From positions 310,001-374,000 of the forward strand of contig JAUIES010000003.1 in the NCBI GenBank assembly GCA_030429705.1: a stretch of DNA of 64,000 nucleotides. The letters run 5' to 3'. Below are positions 43,959 through 52,068 of the stretch, in pieces; the first letter of the stretch is position 1, and each line of letters opens with the position of its first letter. Below the pieces are notes generated by a model. That model saw only the letters and a list, made by a program, of their open reading frames with translations. It was not told the DNA's origin and did no database searches. The position numbers and the translations under genes are program-made. The DNA comes from Phycisphaerae bacterium (GTDB taxonomy: Bacteria; Planctomycetota; Phycisphaerae; Phycisphaerales; UBA1924).

Positions 43959-44052
43959 CGCATATCTCCAGGTGCCCATCATTCAGACAACCCCGACCAT
44001 ACCACATCCGCCGCCGCCCGGCACCCGGTTGCAGAAGGGTTGCATGACCGCT

Positions 44053-44283
44053 CTGTTGCTCTGCAGACCAGCAATGGAGGCCACCATCACGGCGCTGGAG
44101 GGCAACAGCAGAGTCATGGTGTACTCCATCACGGCGCTGGAGGCCTGCAACAGAGCAATGCTGCCCCCCATCAGAGCAATGGAGCCCAACATCGGCGCGA
44201 TGTTGTCCAACATCAGAGCAATGGAGCCCTCCATCAGAGCAATGTTGTACAACATCAGAGCGCTGCAGGCCGTTATCTGGTCG
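44053..44283. repeat. 21-bp tandem repeat (minisatellite), about 11 units
   Basis: Eleven consecutive 21-base units, for example ATGGAGCCCTCCATCAGAGC plus A at 44221 and ATGTTGTACAACATCAGAGC plus G at 44242; consensus roughly (A/C)TG-xxG-xCC-xAC-ATC-AGA-GCA. Unit length is exact throughout, so no indels, only substitutions. All frames stay open, and one plus-strand frame reads heptads such as MEPSIRA and MLYNIRA. It sits in the 648-base gap 43959-44606, which otherwise holds only the 90-bp element. Confidence 0.92.
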
Positions 44284-44436
44284 TTGCGGCGCGTTCTCGG
44301 ACCGGAAACGCCCCCCCGAAGGCCGAAGCACCGCGCATCTTCTGCGCTGATCGCCGATAAAAACGGGGGGCAAGTCGCCAGAACGGATTTTGACGATTCT
44401 CCCACCCCCAAATCCAGTGCCACCAACCGCCTACTT

Positions 44437-44526
44437 GGTGCCACCACCCGCCGTCTTCGGCGCGTGGTGCTTCGTCCACGGCCCGCCCAAAGACACGACG
44501 GGCGGAAGACCGCCGGTCGTGGCACC
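44437..44526. repeat. 90-bp palindromic repeat element (copy 3)
   Basis: Same length and same inverted ends as 42436-42525, with scattered substitutions. A short extra piece of the left end (GTGCCACCAACCGCC) sits just before it near 44417. It ends 80 bp before the zinc-ribbon membrane gene. Confidence 0.85.
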
Positions 44527-44606
44527 GAGTCTGTCCGGCTCCACGACCACCACCCACCGGTCCGCATCATTCCCGCCGGTACAATCCCCGCACCAAGGAC
44601 GAGCCC

Positions 44607-44957
44607 ATGCCCCGACTCAACCCATTTCGTGTCAACGCTGCCTTCGGTGCTTTCGCTGCCGCTGTGTTCATCATCATCCTCCTGGGGATGATGGGCTTTG
44701 CCATCAAAGCGGGCGCGCCGCTCATCTTCGTCCTGTTTCCCATCCTGATGGCCGTGCTCGTCATCGGCGGCGTCGTCCAACAACTCCTCCTCGCCTTCGC
44801 CGCCACCCATGGCACACAGACCGGCGATCAAGGCGCAGGTTCCAAGACCGGGGCGTTCGATCATGCCCCACCCGGGGGTCACGGCTTCTGCACCTCGTGC
44901 GGTCGCGACCTCGACGAAGGCGACCGCTTCTGCGGCCACTGCGGCATGGCGGTCTGA
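44607..44957 (+). CDS. Membrane protein with C-terminal zinc ribbon
   Basis: A 116-residue protein with two transmembrane segments (AAFGAFAAAVFIIILLGMMGF and LIFVLFPILMAVLVIGGVV) and a C-terminal zinc ribbon, FCTSCGRDLDEGDRFCGHCG (two CxxC). Such stand-alone ribbons on small membrane proteins are common and usually uncharacterised. AAGGACGAGCCC precedes the ATG. It is convergent with the lipoprotein gene that ends 37 bp further on. Confidence 0.75.
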   Translation: MPRLNPFRVNAAFGAFAAAVFIIILLGMMGFAIKAGAPLIFVLFPILMAVLVIGGVVQQLLLAFAATHGTQTGDQGAGSKTGAFDHAPPGGHGFCTSCGRDLDEGDRFCGHCGMAV

Positions 44958-44993
44958 GTCGTGAACCGATGACGCCAAACCCGGCGACTTTCC

Positions 44994-45449
44994 TCACTCG
45001 TAGAAATCGCCCACCACGACCAATCCGATTATCTCGCCTTCGGTCTCGATCTCAGCCATCACCATCGGGTCCGGGTTCTCGGTCGCAAAGAAACCACCAC
45101 CCCGGAAATGCTGCCCGAACTCATCCGTGAACTCGCCAAGCGGCAGGGTCAGTGTCTGACCGACCGCAAACCCTTCGATCTCGCGGCTGTAGCGCCCGTT
45201 CAGCCAGATCGTCGAAGCCCCGAACGCACGGGCACTCGTGTTCGTCATCGAGATCTTCGTCACATTCCGCTGCACATGGATCGGTAGCGACGGCTGCTTC
45301 TCCATCTCGATCGGGTACGGCCGAGAAGCATTGCGATCCAGAGCCTGCGTGCGCCCCGAAAGCATCGACGAGCCGCAGCCGCAAAGCAGCATCGCTGCGA
45401 GACAAATGGGCAGAGAAACGAGCCGCGTGGTGTTGAGCATGGAAGTCAT
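44994..45449 (-). CDS. Small lipoprotein of unknown function
   Basis: A 151-residue protein with a lipoprotein signal (LVSLPICLAAMLLCGCGSS; the lipid Cys is one of the two in LLCGC). The mature part is beta-rich (ITMTNTSARAFGASTIWLNGRYSREIEGFAVGQTLTLPL) and ends LVVVGDFYE; it may be an Ig-like or protein-binding domain. The start is ATG 45449, inferred from the signal peptide; longer open frames upstream overlap the divergent dus gene. The two genes start 25 bp apart. Confidence 0.75.
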   Translation of the reverse strand: MTSMLNTTRLVSLPICLAAMLLCGCGSSMLSGRTQALDRNASRPYPIEMEKQPSLPIHVQRNVTKISMTNTSARAFGASTIWLNGRYSREIEGFAVGQTLTLPLGEFTDEFGQHFRGGGFFATENPDPMVMAEIETEGEIIGLVVVGDFYE

Positions 45450-45474
45450 CACGGTGATCCTATCGTCTTGAACC

Positions 45475-46782
45475 ATGTCCTGCGACGGAAACAACGCGAC
45501 GCCGCCCAGCCCCGCCATCGCCCCGGCCTCAAACGGGGCACCGGCAGCCGCCGATCTCGACCCCAGGCAGATCGCCGAAGACCTCGTGACACGCCACGGC
45601 GGCGGCGGAATCAACCCCCGCGTCACCGCGTTGGTCCCCGGTTTCGATGCTCCGTTCTATCAAGCCGGCCTCGCGGGTTACTCCGATGCCGCCATGCGCA
45701 TCATCGCCCGCCGCCACGGCTGCCCCTTCTGCGTCACCGAAGCCCTCCTCGACCGCACCCTCCTCGCCGGAGGCCGAGGATTCGCCAAAGCCGATCTCGG
45801 TGAGATCGAAGACAACATCCCCGGCGGCGACGAAGACCGACCCCTCGCCGGACAGATCATGGGTTCTGACCCCGCCGAGATGGCCGCCGCCGCGATCAAA
45901 ATGGTCGAGCAAGGCCAGCGCCGTCCCGCCGAATACCGCGACCTCGTCACCACCGACACCGACCGCCACGCCCGCTCCGTGCCAATGCCCAATGCCCAAT
46001 CCCCAATGCCTTCCTTCGCGACCATCGACATCAACCTCGCCTGCCCGGTGAAAAAGATCGCTAAAAAAGCCCGCGGCGGCCACTGGCTCGCCGCCCCCGA
46101 AGGCGCCATCGCCATCCTCGAAGCCGTCCGCGAAGCCATCCCCCCCGAGATTCAGATCACCGTCAAAATGCGCCGCTCCTTTGACGACACACCGGAGATG
46201 GCCGAGAACTTCGACCGCATCTTTGACGCGGCCTACGACATCGGCTGCGCCTGGGTCACCGTCCACGCCCGCACCGTCCAGCAAAAATACCTCGGCCCGA
46301 GCCGGTGGGATTTGCTCCGAGATATCATCGCGCGCAAGGGCCAAGGCCGCATCGTCTTCGGCTCTGGCGACATCTGGCACGCTGAAGATGTCTTTCGCAT
46401 GATTGCGTACACCGGCGTGACTGGCGTCTCCATCGCCCGAGGCTGCATCGGCAACCCGTGGATCTTCCGCCAATGCCGCGACATGCTCGCTGGCCGCCCC
46501 CCTCGCCAGCCAACCATCGCCGAACAACGGGCTGTCCTCCTCGAACACTTCGAACTCGCCATGCGCGTCAACCACTTGTTTACCCGTGGCATCGGCGAAG
46601 ACAAGGACGAACGAGCCGAACGCCACACCGCCCGCACCATGCGCAAGTTCGGCGTCCGCTTCGCCGAACACCACCCGCAGACGGACGCCGTCCGCAAGCG
46701 ATTCATCACAGCCAAGACAATGGATGATTGGCGGGGGGTGCTTGCGGATTACTACATCGCGGAGTCCACCAATGCCGAATGA
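45475..46782 (+). CDS. tRNA-dihydrouridine synthase (Dus family)
   Basis: A 435-residue flavoenzyme that reduces uridine to dihydrouridine in tRNA D-loops. Landmarks: LAGYSDAAMRIIARRHGCPFCVTEALL, INLACPVKKIAKKARGG (catalytic Cys region), VHARTVQQKYLGPSRWDLL, GSGDIWHAED and GVSIARGCIGNPWIF. An insertion of about 25 residues before the catalytic strand (LVTTDTDRHARSVPMPNAQS) is encoded partly by four copies of a 7-bp repeat (45982-46010), which is not usual for Dus. The N-terminal 40 residues are low-complexity. Its stop overlaps the start of the next gene by 11 bp. Confidence 0.93.
   Translation: MSCDGNNATPPSPAIAPASNGAPAAADLDPRQIAEDLVTRHGGGGINPRVTALVPGFDAPFYQAGLAGYSDAAMRIIARRHGCPFCVTEALLDRTLLAGGRGFAKADLGEIEDNIPGGDEDRPLAGQIMGSDPAEMAAAAIKMVEQGQRRPAEYRDLVTTDTDRHARSVPMPNAQSPMPSFATIDINLACPVKKIAKKARGGHWLAAPEGAIAILEAVREAIPPEIQITVKMRRSFDDTPEMAENFDRIFDAAYDIGCAWVTVHARTVQQKYLGPSRWDLLRDIIARKGQGRIVFGSGDIWHAEDVFRMIAYTGVTGVSIARGCIGNPWIFRQCRDMLAGRPPRQPTIAEQRAVLLEHFELAMRVNHLFTRGIGEDKDERAERHTARTMRKFGVRFAEHHPQTDAVRKRFITAKTMDDWRGVLADYYIAESTNAE
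45982..46010 (+). repeat. 7-bp tandem repeat within the dus coding sequence
   Basis: Four tandem copies of CCAATGC with one substitution in the third (CCAATCC), giving VPMPNAQSPMP in the protein. The same style of repeat (AGTGCCC/AATGCCT units) occurs in the gap at 48082-48116, after the DinB-like gene. Confidence 0.88.
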
Positions 46783-48019
46783 AGACAGCATCAGTTATGA
46801 AGACTGGGTTCGGTTCATTTTCGATCGCACTGATCGCAATTGGGTTTGGAAGGAAATGGAACTCGAGAACTTCGCTTGGCTTCAAGATTCTTCAATCAAC
46901 CATGAATACTTCTGTAAACTTGCTGAAAAGCCGTTGCCGATACTTTCGTCCTATTCACACGATCAAATTGGCGATGGATTATGGGTGCTGTTCTTTCCAA
47001 CTACGGAGTTGTGCGCATTCGAAGACTTGAGCGAACACCAAACCGTTCAAGCGCTCGAAGCCTTCACCCGGTTGGCTCTCAATCTCATCGCAAAGATTTG
47101 CCCGCGAGATACACCCGTCGATGCAAAATCGAACAACTTGGTCGAAGCATTTGTCATGCTGTGGGACTCGATTCCGATTTGGCCGAACCAGTCGACCGCA
47201 AGTCACAAACGAATTTTTCACAAGTGGATTGATGAGTTGCAGAACATCCTGGAGATTGATCATCCGGTATGCGTCGAATCCGCATTGGAAGGACTTCGAT
47301 TATGCGCACTGATCGATCCTGATCGACCAGAGACCATCACCTTTCGTTGGATCATTCGGAATCGTGACCCGGGTGGTACTTACTATAAGATCGCTCAGGA
47401 AATGCTTGAATACAGGCGGTCGGTCCGTGGCGGCACAAAAGAAATCGCCAAGTTCGAAGCGCATACTTCAACCGGTAACATCCCCTCCGCCCACGCCGTC
47501 TTCACCCGCCAGAAGGCCTTCGCCGAGCACGCATTTGCCCAACTCGACGACGCCCAGTTTTTCACCGCCATCGCCCCCGGCCTCAACTCCGTCGCCGTCA
47601 TCGCCCGACATATGACTGGCAATCTCCTCAGCCGCTGGACCGATTTCCTCACCACCGACGGCGAAAAGGATTCTCGCGACCGCGATGCCGAACTCGCTCC
47701 GTTCGCAGCCGATATGACTCCGCGTCAACAATCAGTCGAACGCCACCAGATCATGCTCGACTGGGATCTCGGCTGGGTTTGCTTGTTCATGACTCTCGCC
47801 AGCCTCACCGAAGCCGACCTCGCCCGTACCGTCACCATCCGTACGGTCGAGCACTCCGTCTCCCTCGCCATCATGCGGCAACTCGACCATTACGCCTTCC
47901 ATGTCGGCCAGATCAACACCATCGCCCGCGCCCTCGTCGGCACCGACAACTGGAAGTGGTTCACGCTGCCTCCCGGAGCCACCGCCGAGTTCAACAAAAA
48001 ACTTCGCAACCGCAAGTAG
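46772..48019 (+). CDS. Protein with unknown N-terminal half and DUF1572/DinB-like C-terminal half
   Basis: A 415-residue protein. Residues 1-230 (MPNEDSISYEDWVRFIFDRT onwards) match nothing I recognise and are AT-richer in codon use. From about residue 235 (HAVFTRQKAFAEHAFAQLDD) the sequence turns GC-rich like its neighbours and fits the DUF1572/DinB four-helix fold, with conserved histidines in ARHMTGNL, VEHSVSLAIM and LDHYAFHVGQI. DinB-like proteins are often metal-dependent thiol transferases. It overlaps dus by 11 bp, and GGAG precedes the ATG. The break in composition near 47465-47480 suggests a fusion made by insertion of foreign DNA. Confidence 0.8.
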   Translation: MPNEDSISYEDWVRFIFDRTDRNWVWKEMELENFAWLQDSSINHEYFCKLAEKPLPILSSYSHDQIGDGLWVLFFPTTELCAFEDLSEHQTVQALEAFTRLALNLIAKICPRDTPVDAKSNNLVEAFVMLWDSIPIWPNQSTASHKRIFHKWIDELQNILEIDHPVCVESALEGLRLCALIDPDRPETITFRWIIRNRDPGGTYYKIAQEMLEYRRSVRGGTKEIAKFEAHTSTGNIPSAHAVFTRQKAFAEHAFAQLDDAQFFTAIAPGLNSVAVIARHMTGNLLSRWTDFLTTDGEKDSRDRDAELAPFAADMTPRQQSVERHQIMLDWDLGWVCLFMTLASLTEADLARTVTIRTVEHSVSLAIMRQLDHYAFHVGQINTIARALVGTDNWKWFTLPPGATAEFNKKLRNRK

Positions 48020-48081
48020 TCGCGCCGATACGCGGACAGCGTTAGAATCCGCATTCGCCGCGCTGAGGCGACTCTCCAACT

Positions 48082-48116
48082 AGTGCCCAGTGCCCAGTGC
48101 CTAATGCCTAATGCCT
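48082..48116 (+). repeat. 7-bp tandem repeat in the gap after the DinB-like gene
   Basis: Five units of the type AGTGCCC or AATGCCT in a row (48082-48116), ending at the stop of the HNH gene. It resembles the repeat inside dus at 45982-46010. Confidence 0.82.
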
Positions 48117-48816
48117 ACTTCAACTCAACCGACCAGTACGCCTCATCAAGGAACGCCTTCCACGACTCGTACTTGTCGCGCCCCATGCGCAGCGAGATCA
48201 TCGGGTTTCGCTTGGGCCGCACGGGCCTGCGTACCAGTTTCATGTTGGCCTGCTCTGGCGTACGCCCCCCCTTGCGGGCGTTGCACCGCAGGCAGGCACA
48301 CACGAGATTCTCCCATGTATCGGGCCCGCCCTGAGCGCGCGGCTCGACATGGTCGATCGACAACTCATTGGTCGTAAAGAATCGCCCGCAGTATTGGCAC
48401 CGGTTGCGATCGCGGGCAAACAGATTCCGCCGATTGAGTTTCACACCCTGCGCCGGCACGCGGTCATATCCGAGCAGTCGAATCACACGCGGCACAGCAA
48501 TGTGCATCCGCACCGTTCGCACCCAGTCATGGGCTTCAGGCTCGAACTGCCTTTGCAACTCCGAGATCTCAAGCCACGACGAAAAGTCATAGTTCGTGAA
48601 GTGTCCTTGCTCAACATGGATAATCTCAGCCGCATCGCGCGACAGCAGCGTAAACGCCCGCTTGGCCGAAACCACCCGCAGCGCCATGTACACCTTGTTG
48701 AGGACGAGGACTTTGCTGTTGAGCCCGAGATCGGTCAGCGGGTCGACAGCCGCAGCCTCGGCCGTTCCCACAGCCTGATGCCGCCTCTGATTCGAGCCCT
48801 TGCGTTTCACGCTCAC
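48115..48816 (-). CDS. HNH endonuclease
   Basis: A 233-residue protein with an HNH domain at about residues 130-180: RCQYCG (Cys pair), LSIDHVEPRAQGGPDTWENLVCACLRCNARKGG (catalytic His, Asn, second Cys pair). The N-terminal 60-120 region (VLVLNKVYMALRVVSAKRAFTLLSRDAAEIIHVE) is the typical N-terminus of this small HNH family found widely in planctomycetes. The C-terminal basic region (VRRPVRPKRNPMISLRMG) could contact DNA. A GTG start at 48816 is inferred from TGAGGT upstream. No intron or mobile element surrounds it, so a housekeeping role is possible. Confidence 0.88.
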   Translation of the reverse strand: MSVKRKGSNQRRHQAVGTAEAAAVDPLTDLGLNSKVLVLNKVYMALRVVSAKRAFTLLSRDAAEIIHVEQGHFTNYDFSSWLEISELQRQFEPEAHDWVRTVRMHIAVPRVIRLLGYDRVPAQGVKLNRRNLFARDRNRCQYCGRFFTTNELSIDHVEPRAQGGPDTWENLVCACLRCNARKGGRTPEQANMKLVRRPVRPKRNPMISLRMGRDKYESWKAFLDEAYWSVELK

Positions 48817-48997
48817 ACCTCAGTCATCGGATGTGTTGTTGTATCGACTTTTCCCCAACCTGCCAACAACTATCTGACAAATCGGGCGACTGGACATTCA
48901 GCCACCCAAACACACGCCAGATTCTATGCCACAAATCATTATGGGAACTGGACTCACAGTTTCGGTGCCGCCCAGGTCGTCTATCCACAAGCGCGAT

Positions 48998-50626
48998 CTA
49001 GTGTCGGAAGTGTCGCTGTCCGGTCGTCAAACAGGTGACACCGGCCTTGTCGCAGACATCGAAAGTATCCGCGTCACGCTTCGACCCACCGGGTTGAACG
49101 ATGAGCCGAACACCAGCCTCGATCAAGACCTCAGGCCCATCGGCGAATGGGAAGAACGCCTCACTCGCCGCGATTGAGCCGCGCGTCATCTCGCCCGCCT
49201 TGGCGACCGCGATGCGGCACGCAGTAACGCGATCCATCTGTCCCGCACCCGCGCCAAAGACCCTGACGCCATCACCATCAAACCCGCCCAGCACCACCGC
49301 GTTACTCGAAAGCGATCGGGAGCACGCGACCAGGAACGCTGCTGCTTTCATGTCCGAATCACTTGCAGCCGGGCCGGCGTTGTGTTCCCACGCATCAGTG
49401 ACGATTGGTTTGCAGTCACGATCCTGCATCAGCATCCCGCCGGGAATACTGCGAAAATCCATCGGTGCGTGTGCAGGCATATCCATCGGGCCGACTTCAA
49501 GCAGACGCACATTCTTCCATCGCCCATTCAGATCGGCTGCAGCACCCGCAGTGAACGCCGGCGCGATGACGACCTCAAAGAACGCCCCCCCGTCGATGAT
49601 GGCTGCTGCACCGACTTCGTCGAGCGGCCGATTAATCGACAGAATGCCGCCATACGCTGCGATCGGGTCACCTGCGATCGCCAGCCGAATCGCTTGAGCA
49701 GCGTTCGCAGCCAGCGCCGCACCGCACGGGTTGGTGTGCTTGAGAACGCACACACCAACACGATCGGGCTCCATCGCTGCGAGGCTCTGGACCATGCTCA
49801 GAGCCGCCGCTGCATCGAGCATATTGTTGTAACTGAGTTCCTTCCCGCCCAGTTGCTTGGCGCTGACAATTGAAGGGCCGGTTGTGTTCGTCTCGCGATA
49901 AACCGCAGCCCGTTGGTGGGGGTTCTCGCCATAGCGAAGTGTCGTCACCCGATCGAGCCCCGGTCCAAATGTCGTCGGAAAGTCCTCGCCATTCGAAGAT
50001 GCCGTGTCTGCCGCGGTCGAGCCCAGAAACTGATTGATCGCAGCGTCATACGCACTGGTCCGCTTGAACGCAGCCACTGCAAGCATGTCACGAAGTGTGC
50101 GACTCGTCGAACCATCTTGGGAAGCGAGTTCTGTTTGCACATCACTGTATTGACCAGGGTCGGTGACGACCGTGACCCATGCCGCGTTCTTGGCAGCCGA
50201 CCGGATCATGCTCGGCCCGCCAATGTCGATCTGCTCAATCGCCTCGGCCCGCGATACGCCCGGCCGGGCAACGGTCGCTTCAAACGGATACAGATTCACA
50301 CACACCAGATCGATCGGCCCGATGTCGTGCTCTTCCATCGCTGCGGTATGCGTTGGTTCATCGCGCAGCGCCAGGATGCCACCATGCACCGCCGGGTGCA
50401 GCGTCTTGACGCGACCGTTCATCATCTCGGGAAAACCGGTCAGTTCGGCGACTTCAAACACCTTGAACCCGGCATCGGCGATGGCTTTCGCCGTCCCGCC
50501 AGTTGAGACAAGTTCGACACCAAGATCGGCCAGCGCACGAACAAACGGAATCAGCCCGGTCTTATCGCTGACAGAAATCAATGCTCGGCGAACGGGGACG
50601 AGGTCGTGCATATCAGGATGTGCCAT
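48998..50626 (-). CDS. purH: Bifunctional AICAR formyltransferase/IMP cyclohydrolase (PurH)
   Basis: A 542-residue enzyme for the last two steps of IMP synthesis. The N-terminal cyclohydrolase domain has ALISVSDKTGLIPFVRAL, LVSTGGTAKAI, and ELTGFPEMMNGRVKTLHPAVHGGIL; the AICAR transformylase domain has LRYGENPHQRA, VLKHTNPCGAA (catalytic Lys-His) and ends TCLTTGQRHFRH, the family's normal C-terminus. It uses 10-formyl-tetrahydrofolate. It starts 11 bp after the stop of the PQQ-type lipoprotein gene on the same strand. Start ATG 50626 or ATG 50611 are both possible. Confidence 0.97.
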   Translation of the reverse strand: MAHPDMHDLVPVRRALISVSDKTGLIPFVRALADLGVELVSTGGTAKAIADAGFKVFEVAELTGFPEMMNGRVKTLHPAVHGGILALRDEPTHTAAMEEHDIGPIDLVCVNLYPFEATVARPGVSRAEAIEQIDIGGPSMIRSAAKNAAWVTVVTDPGQYSDVQTELASQDGSTSRTLRDMLAVAAFKRTSAYDAAINQFLGSTAADTASSNGEDFPTTFGPGLDRVTTLRYGENPHQRAAVYRETNTTGPSIVSAKQLGGKELSYNNMLDAAAALSMVQSLAAMEPDRVGVCVLKHTNPCGAALAANAAQAIRLAIAGDPIAAYGGILSINRPLDEVGAAAIIDGGAFFEVVIAPAFTAGAAADLNGRWKNVRLLEVGPMDMPAHAPMDFRSIPGGMLMQDRDCKPIVTDAWEHNAGPAASDSDMKAAAFLVACSRSLSSNAVVLGGFDGDGVRVFGAGAGQMDRVTACRIAVAKAGEMTRGSIAASEAFFPFADGPEVLIEAGVRLIVQPGGSKRDADTFDVCDKAGVTCLTTGQRHFRH

Positions 50627-50637
50627 AGATCAACTGT

Positions 50638-51849
50638 TTATCGCGGGCTAAAGCGAATGACCGCTCCCGCTTTGGTCACGCCGAACAAACTGCCGTCAAC
50701 AAAGGTGTCCGCCCGCAACATGGTGAGCCCCGGTGCGTCGAACGATGAGATCAGATCGCCATTGGTCGGGTCAACTGCTTTGATCGCTGTGCCGTCCCAC
50801 ACCACGAGCGAACCTGCGCGTGAAGCCACAACCTCGCCGTGTGCGTCCGGTCCGATCCATAGTTCAGAACCCGTGATCGGATTGAGCGCCACAAGCCCAC
50901 GGCTCGGCACGCTGACATACAGCACGCCACCATGAATCGTCGGCTGCGTGGTCAGTTCGTCTTCGGTGCGATAGCGCCAAGTGTGCTTGTCGCCTTCGGG
51001 GGGGAAGGCATACACCGACTGATCAATCGCAGCGACATACATCTGCTGCCCATCAGTCACAGGATTGGTCGCGAGCCCTGAACCGATGGTCGGATGACCA
51101 AGGCCGATCGCGCTGCCCGCTGAGACCAAGAGCCCGCGTCCGCTCTGCGAGATCGCCCCGATCACATCGCCGATGAGCACCGGGTCAGCCACAACCGGAG
51201 CGCCAACTTCATACTTCCACGCCCGCAGGCCATAGTCGGTGCGGTGGGCGAGAATGCGACCCGAAGATGTTCCAAAGATCAACTGCCCGTTGTAGAGCAT
51301 CGGCTTGGTGTTGACAACCTCTTCGAGTCGTTGCCGTTCGAGCCAGTTGCCGCTCTCCGCATCAATAATGAACAACTCGCTCTCTGCGGAGATAAACAAG
51401 CGGTTCCCCTCGCGGGTGCTGCCGGTGAATCGTGTCAGCGGATTCGCGAGGCGATCCTGCCAACGGTTGCGGCCTGAACGCGTGTCGATCACGGTCATCG
51501 AAGCCCGTGAACCCTGCACGATAATCAGGTCGTCGTACACATTGATGAAGTTGATCTTTTCCTGACCGCGGAAGCCGGAAAACCCGGTCCAGTCCCAGCG
51601 ATAGCCGAGGTCTTTCCAGTCGCTGTGATCGATTGTGAACCCACCGGAAACTGTGCGGCTTGCCGAGTCGTCCATGGTGCGACCGGCGGGCGTGACGGTG
51701 CCGTCGTCGGTGCCTTGAGACTGAGGCGGGGCGACATCGCTGTAACCGTCGTTGCTCTGGCCGCTCGAGGAACCTGATTGCGTCGTTTCACACCCGGAGA
51801 GCAGCGTCATGCTGGCAGCCACCAGCAGCGAGGACACGGTCATGTTCAT
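50638..51849 (-). CDS. PQQ-like beta-propeller lipoprotein
   Basis: A 403-residue lipoprotein: signal VSSLLVAASMTLLSGCETT with the lipid Cys at about residue 20, then a Gly/Ser-rich linker, then an eight-bladed PQQ/WD-type propeller (repeats such as VYDDLIIVQGSRASMTVIDTRSGRNRWQDRL and VLYVSVPSRGLVALNPITGSELWIG). Relatives include BamB, which scaffolds outer-membrane assembly, but this is not a clear BamB. The start ATG 51849 follows AAGGAAAC. purH follows after 11 bp, so they are probably co-transcribed by position only. Confidence 0.85.
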   Translation of the reverse strand: MNMTVSSLLVAASMTLLSGCETTQSGSSSGQSNDGYSDVAPPQSQGTDDGTVTPAGRTMDDSASRTVSGGFTIDHSDWKDLGYRWDWTGFSGFRGQEKINFINVYDDLIIVQGSRASMTVIDTRSGRNRWQDRLANPLTRFTGSTREGNRLFISAESELFIIDAESGNWLERQRLEEVVNTKPMLYNGQLIFGTSSGRILAHRTDYGLRAWKYEVGAPVVADPVLIGDVIGAISQSGRGLLVSAGSAIGLGHPTIGSGLATNPVTDGQQMYVAAIDQSVYAFPPEGDKHTWRYRTEDELTTQPTIHGGVLYVSVPSRGLVALNPITGSELWIGPDAHGEVVASRAGSLVVWDGTAIKAVDPTNGDLISSFDAPGLTMLRADTFVDGSLFGVTKAGAVIRFSPR

Positions 51850-52068
51850 CGTTGTTTCCTTGATCTTGTCCGTCAGCATCTGCGTCTCCGGGAGTCTGGC
51901 AGCGATTCTGTACGCTTTCTCTACACACCATCTCTACACATCGGCCACGAGGCCGGGGAGAGGGAGTATCCGGTCATCGCGGCGCAGGGTCAAGGCGGAC
52001 CCCGTCCTGACCAACTGTCCACACCCACGCCGAACGCCCGCACAGACCGTCCGACATACCCTTCGCAC

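Noticed and set aside
44053-44283. CRISPR array
   Set aside because: Units are adjacent 21-mers without spacers, so this is a minisatellite.
42369-44360. 663-codon plus-strand frame across the PIG-L gene, the repeats and the 21-bp array
   Set aside because: It runs through the 90-bp repeat and antisense to PIG-L; no family motif. The only part worth testing is the 21-bp array, reported separately.
44044-44691. Heptad-repeat coding gene from ATG 44044
   Set aside because: Reads on through the 90-bp repeat and into the start of the next gene; no stop in a sensible place. Kept only as a finding about the repeat.
45529-46791. 420-codon minus-strand frame opposite dus
   Set aside because: Gly/Val/Asp-rich shadow of the dus frame; dus has intact catalytic motifs.
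48115-48816. HNH gene as a homing endonuclease or restriction enzyme
   Set aside because: No intron, intein, methylase or mobile element nearby, and the N-terminal part matches a common stand-alone planctomycete family.
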